Of a stretch of DNA of 64,000 nt, positions 56,855 through 64,000 are shown one piece after another; within the stretch, counting starts at the first letter, position 1, and each line of letters opens with the position of its first letter. The translations under genes and the position numbers were made by a program. The notes beneath the pieces were generated by a model, which had not been told where the DNA came from, ran no database searches, and saw only the letters and a program-made list of their open reading frames with translations. The DNA comes from Pleodorina starrii. Lineage: Eukaryota; Chlorophyta; Chlorophyceae; Chlamydomonadales; Volvocaceae. Location: the NCBI GenBank assembly GCA_030267565.1, contig BRXU01000027.1, positions 729,001 through 793,000 on the forward strand, in the 5' to 3' direction.

Positions 56855-59800
56855 GGTCGGCCTATGGGTTGGCCTTCGGGTCGGCCTACGGGTCGGCCTA
56901 CGGGTCAGCCTACGGGTCGGCCTACGGGTCGGCCTATGGGTCGGCCTACGGGTCGGCCTACGGGACGGCCTACGGGTCGGCCTACGGGACGGCCTGCGGG
57001 TCGGCCTATGGGTCGGCCTGCGGGTCGGCCTACGGGTCGGCCTACGGGTCGGCCTACGGGTCGGCCTACGGGTCGGCCTACGGGTCGGCCTACGGGTCGG
57101 CCTATGGGTTGGCCTTCGGGTCGGCCTACGGGTCGGCCTACGGGACGGCCTACGGATCGGCCTACGGGTCGGCCTACGGGTTGGCCTACGGGTCGGCCTA
57201 CGGGTCGGCCTACGGGTCGGCCTACGGGTCGGCCTACGGGTCGGCCTACGGATCGGCCTACGGGTCGGCCTACGAGTCGGCCTATGGGTTGGCCTTCGGG
57301 TCGGCCTACGGGTCGGCCTACGGGACGGCCTACGGATCGGCCTACGGGCCTACGGGTCGGCCTACGGGTCGGCCTACGGGTCGGCCTACGGGTCAGCCTA
57401 CGGGTCGGCCTACGGGTCCGCCTACGGGTCGGCCTACGGGTCGGCCTACGGGTCGGCCTACGGGTCGGCCTACGGGTCGGCCTACGGGTCGGACCACGGG
57501 TCGGCCTACGGGTCGGCCTACGGGTCGGCCTATGGGTCGGCCTACGGGTCGGCCTACGGGTCGGCCTACGGGTCGGCCTACGGGTCGGCCTACGGGTCGG
57601 CCTATGGGTCGGCCTACGGGTCGGCCTACGGGACGGCCTACGGGTCGGCCTACGGGACGGCCTACGGGTCGGCCTACGGGACGGCCTACGGATCGGCCTA
57701 CGGGTCGGTCTACGGGTCGGCCTACGGGTCGGCCTACGGGTCGGCCTACGGGTCGGCCTACGGGTCGGCCTACGGGTCGGCCTACGGGTCGGCCTACGGG
57801 TCGGCCTACGGGTCGGCCTACGGGTCGGCCTACGGGTCGGCCTACGGGTCGGCCTATGGGTCGCCCTACGGGTCGGCCTTCGGGTCGGCCTACGGGTCGG
57901 CCTACGGGTCGGCCTACGGGTTGGCCTTCGGGTCGGCCTACAGGTCGGCCAAAGGGTCGGCCTACGGGTCGGCCTACGGGTCGGCCTATGGGTCGGCCTA
58001 CGGGTCGGCCTTCGGGTCGGCCTACGGGTCGGCCTACGGGTCGGCCTACGGGTTGGCCTTCGGGTCGGCCTACAGGTCGGCCAAAGGGTCGGCCTACGGG
58101 TCGGCCTACGGGTCGGCCTATGGGTCGGCCTACGGGTCGGCCTACGGGTCGGCCTACGGGTCGGCCTACGGGTCGGCCTACGGGTCGGCCTACGGGTCGG
58201 CCTACGGGTCGGCCTACGGGTCGGCCTACAGGTCGGCCTACGGGTCGGCCTACGGGTCGGCGTACGGGTCGGCCTACGGGTCGGCCTACGGGTCGGCCTA
58301 CGGGTCGGCCTACGGGTCGCCCTACGAGTCGGCCTATGGGTTGGCCTTCGGGTCGGCCTACGGGTCGGCCTACGGGACGGCCTACGGGTCGGCCTACGGG
58401 CCTACGGGTCGGCCTACGGGTCGGCCTACGGGTCGGCCTACGGGTCGGCCTACGGGTCGGCCTACGGGTCGGCCTACGGGTCGGCCTACGGGTCGGCCTA
58501 CGGGTCGGCCTACGGGTCGGCCTACGGGTCGGACCACGGGTCGGCCTACGGGTCGGCCTACGGGTCGGCCTATGGGTCGGCCTACGGGTCGGCCTACGGG
58601 TCGGCCTACGGGTAGGCGTACAGATCGGCCTACGGGTCGGCCTACGGGTCGGCCTATGGGTCGGCCTACGGGTCGGCCTACGGGTCGGCCTACGGGTCGG
58701 CCTACCGGTCGGCCTACGGGTCGGCCTACGGGTCGGCCTACGGGTCGGCCTACGGGTCGGCCTACGGGTCGGCCTACGGGTCGGCCTAAGGGTCGGCCTA
58801 AGGGTCGGCCTACGGGTCGGCCTACGGGTCGGGCTACGGGTCGGCCTACGGGTCGGCCTTCGGGTCGGCCTTCGGGTCGGCCTACGGGTCGGCCTACGGG
58901 TCGGCCTACGGGTCGGCCTACAGGTCTGCCTACGGGTCGGCCTACGGGTCGGCCTACGGGTCGGCGTACGGGTCGGCCTACGGGTCGGCCTACGGGTCGG
59001 CCTACGGGTCGGCCTATGGGTTGGCCTTCGGGTCGGCCTACGGGTCGGCCTACGGGACGGCCTACGGATCGGCCTACGGGTCGGCCTACGGGTTGGCCTA
59101 CGGGTCGGCGTACGGGTCGGCGAACGGGTCGGCCTACGGGTCGGCCTACGGGTGGGCCTACGGATCGGCCTACGGGTCGGCCTACGAGTCGGCCTATGGG
59201 TTGGCCTTCGGGTCGGCCTACGGGTCGGCCTACGGGACGGCCTACGGATCGGCCTACGGGCCTACGGGTCGGCCTACGGGTTGGCCTACGGGTCGGCCTA
59301 CGGGTCGGCCTACGGGTCGGCCTACGGGTCGGCCTACGGGTCGGCCTACGGATCGGCCTACGGGTCGGCCTACGGGTCGGCCTACGGGACGGCCTACGGG
59401 TCGGCCTACGGGTCGGCCTACGGGTCGGCCTACGGGTCGGCCTGCGGGTCGGCCTACTGGTCGGCCTACCGGTCGGCCTACGGGTCGGCCTATGGGTTGG
59501 CCTTCGGGTCGGCCTACGGGTCGGCCTACGGGACGGCCTACGGGTCGGCCTACGGGTCGGCCTACGGGTTGGCCTACGGGTCGGCGTACGGGTCGGCGAA
59601 CGGGTCGGCCTACGGGTCGGCCTACGGGTCGGCGTACGGGTCGGCGAACGGGTCGGCCTACGGGTCGGCCTACGGGTCGGCCTACGGGTCGGCCTACGGG
59701 TCGCCCTACGAGTCGGCCTATGGGTTGGCCTTCGGGTCGGCCTACGGGTCGGCCTACGGGACGGCCTACGGGTCGGCCTACGGGCCTACGGGTCGGCCTA

Positions 59801-62800
59801 CGGGTCGGCCTACGGGTCGGCCTACGGGTCGGCCTACGGGTCGGCCTACGGGTCGGCCTACGGGTCGGCCTACGGGTCGGCCTACGGGTCGGCCTACGGG
59901 TCGGCCTACGGGTCGGACCACGGGTCGGCCTACGGGTCGGCCTACGGGTCGGCCTACGGGTCGGCCTACGGGTCGGCCTACGGGTCGGCCTACGGGTAGG
60001 CGTACAGATCGGCCTACGGGTCGGCCTACGGGTCGGCCTATGGGTCGGCCTACGGGTCGGCCTACGGGTCGGCCTACGGGTCGGCCTACCGGTCGGCCTA
60101 CGGGTCGGCCTACGGGTCGGCCTACGGGTCGGCCTACGGGTCGGCCTACGGGTCGGCCTACGGGTCGGCCTAAGGGTCGGCCTAAGGGTCGGCCTACGGG
60201 TCGGCCTACGGGTCGGGCTACGGGTCGGCCTACGGGTCGGCCTTCGGGTCGGCCTTCGGGTCGGCCTACGGGTCGGCCTACGGGTCGGCCTACGGGTCGG
60301 CCTACAGGTCTGCCTACGGGTCGGCCTACGGGTCGGCCTACGGGTCGGCGTACGGGTCGGCCTACGGGTCGGCCTACGGGTCGGCCTACGGGTCGGCCTA
60401 TGGGTTGGCCTTCGGGTCGGCCTACGGGTCGGCCTACGGGACGGCCTACGGATCGGCCTACGGGTCGGCCTACGGGTTGGCCTACGGGTCGGCGTACGGG
60501 TCGGCGAACGGGTCGGCCTACGGGTCGGCCTACGGGTCGGCCTACGGATCGGCCTACGGGTCGGCCTACGAGTCGGCCTATGGGTTGGCCTTCGGGTCGG
60601 CCTACGGGTCGGCCTACGGGACGGCCTACGGATCGGCCTACGGGCCTACGGGTCGGCCTACGGGTTGGCCTACGGGTCGGCCTACGGGTCGGCCTACGGG
60701 TCGGCCTACGGGTCGGCCTACGGGTCCGCCTACGGATCGGCCTACGGGTCGGCCTACGGGTCGGCCTACGGGTCGGCCTACGGGTCGGCCTACGGGTCGG
60801 CCTACGGGTCGGCCTACGGGTCGGCCTGCGGGTCGGCCTACGGGTCGGCCTACCGGTCGGCCTACGGGTCGGCCTATGGGTTGGCCTTCGGGTCGGCCTA
60901 CGGGTCGGCCTACGGGACGGCCTACGGGTCGGCCTACGGGTCGGCCTACGGGTTGGCCTACGGGTCGGCGTACGGGTCGGCGAACGGGTCGGCCTACGGG
61001 TCGGCCTACGGGTCGGCCTACGGTTCGGCCTACGGGTCGGCCTACGAGTCGGCCTATGGTTTGGCCTTCGGGTCGGCCTACGGGTCGGCCTACGGGACGG
61101 CCTACGGATCGGCCTACGGGCCTACGGGTCGGCCTACGGGTCGGACCACGGGTCGGCCTACGGGTAGGCGTACAGATCGGCCTACGGGTCGGCCTATGGG
61201 TTGGCCTTCGGGTCGGCCTACGGGTCGGCCTACGGGTCAGCCTACGGGTCGGCCTACGGGTCGGCCTATGGGTCGGCCTACGGGTCGGCCTACGGGACGG
61301 CCTACGGGTCGGCCTACGGGACGGCCTGCGGGTCGGCCTATGGGTCGGCCTGCGGGTCGGCCTACGGGTCGGCCTACGGGTCGGCCTACGGGTCGGCCTA
61401 CGGGTCGGCCTACGGGTCGGCCTACGGGTCGGCCTATGGGTTGGCCTTCGGGTCGGCCTACGGGTCGGCCTACGGGACGGCCTACGGATCGGCCTACGGG
61501 TCGGCCTACGGGTTGGCCTACGGGTCGGCCTACGGGTCGGCCTACGGGTCGGCCTACGGGTCGGCCTACGGGTCGGCCTACGGATCGGCCTACGGGTCGG
61601 CCTACGAGTCGGCCTATGGGTTGGCCTTCGGGTCGGCCTACGGGTCGGCCTACGGGACGGCCTACGGATCGGCCTACGGGCCTACGGGTCGGCCTACGGG
61701 TCGGCCTACGGGTCGGCCTACGGGTCAGCCTACGGGTCGGCCTACGGGTCGGCCTACGGGTCGGCCTACGGGTCGGCCTACGGGTCGATCTACGGGTCGG
61801 CCTACGGGTCGGCCTACGAGTCGGACCACGGGTCGGCCTACGGGTCGGCCTACGGGTCGGCCTACGGGTCGGCCTACGGGTCGGCCTACGGGTCGGCCTA
61901 CGGGTCGGCCTACGGGTCGGCCTACGGGTCGGCCTATGGGTCGGCCTACGGGTCGGCCTACGGGACGGCCTACGGGTCGGCCTACGGGACGGCCTACGGG
62001 TCGGCCTACGGGACGGCCTACGGATCGGCCTACGGGTCGGTCTACGGGTCGGCCTACGGGTCGGCCTACGGGTCGGCCTACGGGTCGGCCTACGGGTCGG
62101 CCTACGGGTCGGCCTACGGGTCGGCCTACGGGTCGGCCTACGGGTCGGCCTACGGGTCGGCCTACGGGTCGGCCTACGGGTCGGCCTATGGGTCGCCCTA
62201 CGGGTCGGCCTTCGGGTCGGCCTACGGGTCGGCCTACGGGTCGGCCTACGGGTTGGCCTTCGGGTCGGCCTACAGGTCGGCCAAAGGGTCGGCCTACGGG
62301 TCGGCCTACGGGTCGGCCTATGGGTCGGCCTACGGGTCGGCCTACGGGTCGGCCTACGGGTCGGCCTACGGGTCGGCCTACGGGTCGGCCTACGGGTCGG
62401 CCTACGGGTCGGCCTACGGGTCGGCCTACAGGTCGGCCTACGGGTCGGCCTACGGGTCGGCGTACGGGTCGGCCTACGGGTCGGCCTACGGGTCGGCCTA
62501 CGGGTCGGCCTACGGGTCGCCCTACGAGTCGGCCTATGGGTTGGCCTTCGGGTCGGCCTACGGGTCGGCCTACGGGACGGCCTACGGGTCGGCCTACGGG
62601 CCTACGGGTCGGCCTACGGGTCGGCCTACGGGTCGGCCTACGGGTCGGCCTACGGGTCGGCCTACGGGTCGGCCTACGGGTCGGCCTACGGGTCGGCCTA
62701 CGGGTCGGCCTACGGGTCGGCCTACGGGTCGGCCTACGGGTCGGACCACGGGTCGGCCTACGGGTCGGCCTACGGGTCGGCCTACGGGTCGGCCTACGGG

Positions 62801-62824
62801 TCGGCCTACGGGTCGGCCTACGGG

Positions 62825-63364
62825 TAGGCGTACAGATCGGCCTACGGGTCGGCCTACGGGTCGGCCTATGGGTCGGCCTACGGGCCGGCCTACAGGACGG
62901 CTTACGGGTCGGCCTACGGGTCGGCCTACGGGTCGGCCTACGGGTCGGCCTACGGGTCGGCCTACGGGTCGGCCTACGGGTCGGCCTACGGGTCGGCGTA
63001 CGGGTCGGCCTGCGGGTCGGCCTACGGGTCGGCCTACCGGTCGGCCTACGGGTCGGCCTATGGGTTGGCCTTCGGGTCGGCCTACGGGTCGGCCTACGGG
63101 ACGGCCTACGGGTCGGCCTACGGGTCGGCCTACGGGTTGGCCTACGGGTCGGCGTACGGGTCGGCGTACGGGTCGGCCTACGGGTCGGCCTACGGGTCGG
63201 CCTACGGTTCGGCCTACGGGTCGGCCTACGAGTCGGCCTATGGTTTGGCCTTCGGGTCGGCCTACGGGTCGGCCTACGGGACGGCCTACGGATCGGCCTA
63301 CGGGCCTACGGGTCGGCCTACGGGTCGGACCACGGGTCGGCCTACGGGTAGGCGTACAGATCGG
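62825..63364. repeat. 524-bp satellite sub-unit, fifth instance
   Basis: The marker TAGGCGTACAGATCGG occurs at 62825 and 63349, 524 bases apart, with nearly the same internal series of variants as the pairs at 46697/47221, 50445/50969, 52561/53085 and 56309/56833. Other single markers lie at 42194, 58613, 59997 and 61165. Confidence 0.8.
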
Positions 63365-64000
63365 CCTACGGGTCGGCCTATGGGTTGGCCTTCGGGTCGG
63401 CCTACGGGTCGGCCTACGGGTCGGCCTACGGGTCGGCCTACGGGTCGGCCTACGGGTCGGCCTACGGGTCGGCCTACGGGTCGGCCTATGGGTTGGCCTT
63501 CGGGTCGGCCTACGGGTCGGCCTACGGGACGGCCTACGGGTCGGCCTACGGGTCGGCCTACGGGTTGGCCTACGGGTCGGCCTACGGGTCGGCCTACGGG
63601 TCGGCCTACGGGTCGGCCTACGGGTCGGCCTACGGGTCGGCCTACGGGTCGGCCTACGGGTCGGCCTACGGGTCGGCCTACGGGTCGGACCACGGGTCGG
63701 CCTACGGGTCGGCCTACGGGTCGGCCTATGGGTCGGCCTACGGGTCGGCCTATACGTCGGCCTACGGGTCGGCCTATGGGTCGCCCTACGGTTCGGCCTT
63801 CGGGTCGGCCTACGGGTCGGCCTACGGGTCGGCCTACGGGTCGGACCACGGGTCGGCCTACGGGTCGGACCACGGGTCGGCCTACGGGTCGGCCTACGGG
63901 TCGGCCTATGGGTCGGCCTACGGGTCGGCCTATGGGTCGCCCTACGGGTCGGCCTATGGGTCGCCCTACGGGTCGGCCTACGGGTCGGCCTACGGGTCGG

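Larger units (their letters stand above)
39135..64000. repeat. 12-bp satellite array, consensus GGCCTACGGGTC
   Basis: The last 24,866 bases consist almost only of one 12-base monomer (TACGGGTCGGCC in another phase), 75% GC, all in one orientation, running off the right edge. Common variants are TATGGG, TTCGGG, TACAGG, TGCGGG, GGACGG, GGTTGG, GTCAGCC, GCGTAC, TACGAG and ACCACGGG. Repeated 7-base units (a CTACGGG in place of a full monomer, for example near 41452, 42839 and 43519, and some 23 more to 63302) shift the phase. Because 12 is a multiple of 3, all three forward frames and two reverse frames stay open for hundreds to thousands of codons, giving YGSA, TGRP and RVGL tetrapeptide repeats. 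I read these as by-products of the repeat, not genes. Confidence 0.97.

Noticed and set aside
39022..63873. Overlapping open frames of up to 2,292 codons made of YGSA, TGRP or RVGL repeats, on both strands
   Set aside because: They follow from a 12-base repeat without stops. Frames overlap each other, switch motif at every 7-base slip and lack any non-repeat domain or start region.
39135..64000. CRISPR array
   Set aside because: There are no unique spacers; the 12-base units are directly joined, and the genome is eukaryotic.
39135..64000. Firm call as a centromere or subtelomere
   Set aside because: Neither telomeric repeats (TTTTAGGG or TTTAGGG) nor centromeric retroelements are visible, and the array leaves the window. 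Position on the chromosome cannot be told.

Overview
The window is nuclear DNA from a flagellate green alga, most likely a volvocalean or related chlorophyte. Four things support this. The genes are GC-rich and split by many short to mid-sized introns with GTGAGT/GTGCGT-type donors. The coding sequence is full of alanine and glycine runs. Polyadenylation-type TGTAA motifs follow several genes. One gene encodes the ciliary central-apparatus protein CFAP54, so the organism or its lineage builds motile flagella. The species cannot be fixed from the sequence alone. No organelle, bacterial or viral genes and no clear transposon were seen.

Layout, left to right. (1) 161-3973 (+): the last two exons of a TFIIIC B-block-binding subunit (GTF3C1 type), cut off by the left edge. 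(2) 5115-10909 (-): an EGF/exostosin-type glycosyltransferase with ten resolved exons; its first exon is uncertain, perhaps near 11065. (3) 12767-15772 (-): a five-exon, 486-residue secretory-pathway protein joining a J domain, a thioredoxin domain with CGHC active site and a MANF/ARMET-like C-terminal segment. (4) 16481-17384 (+): the spliceosomal CCDC12/Cwf18 protein, two exons. (5) 18832-32594 (-): CFAP54, twelve exons whose phases all agree, 3,151 residues. (6) 32991-33548 (+): a three-exon, 100-residue single-membrane-span protein, possibly PET100-like, with no computed ORF of its own. (7) 33651-34871 (+): an intronless 3-beta-hydroxysteroid dehydrogenase/sterol C4-decarboxylase-type enzyme that starts 102 bases after gene 6 ends. 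(8) 36673 to about 38627 (+): a KH-domain protein with an apparent one-base frameshift and an unresolved 3' end. (9) 39135-64000: a 12-bp satellite (consensus GGCCTACGGGTC) that fills the last 24.9 kb and runs off the right edge.

The genes are housekeeping functions and do not form one pathway. Genes 3 and 4, and genes 5 and 6, are head-to-head pairs sharing AT-richer promoter gaps (about 0.7 and 0.4 kb). Genes 1 and 2, and genes 4 and 5, are tail-to-tail.

Three things deserve most attention. Genes 6 and 7 look like one bicistronic transcript: after the first start codon the spliced message has no ATG in any frame until the dehydrogenase start. The satellite has real higher-order organisation, including a 5,864-bp period shared by five markers and a 524-bp spacing repeated five times. 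The J-thioredoxin-ARMET protein combines modules that in other proteins each work with BiP or with disulfides.
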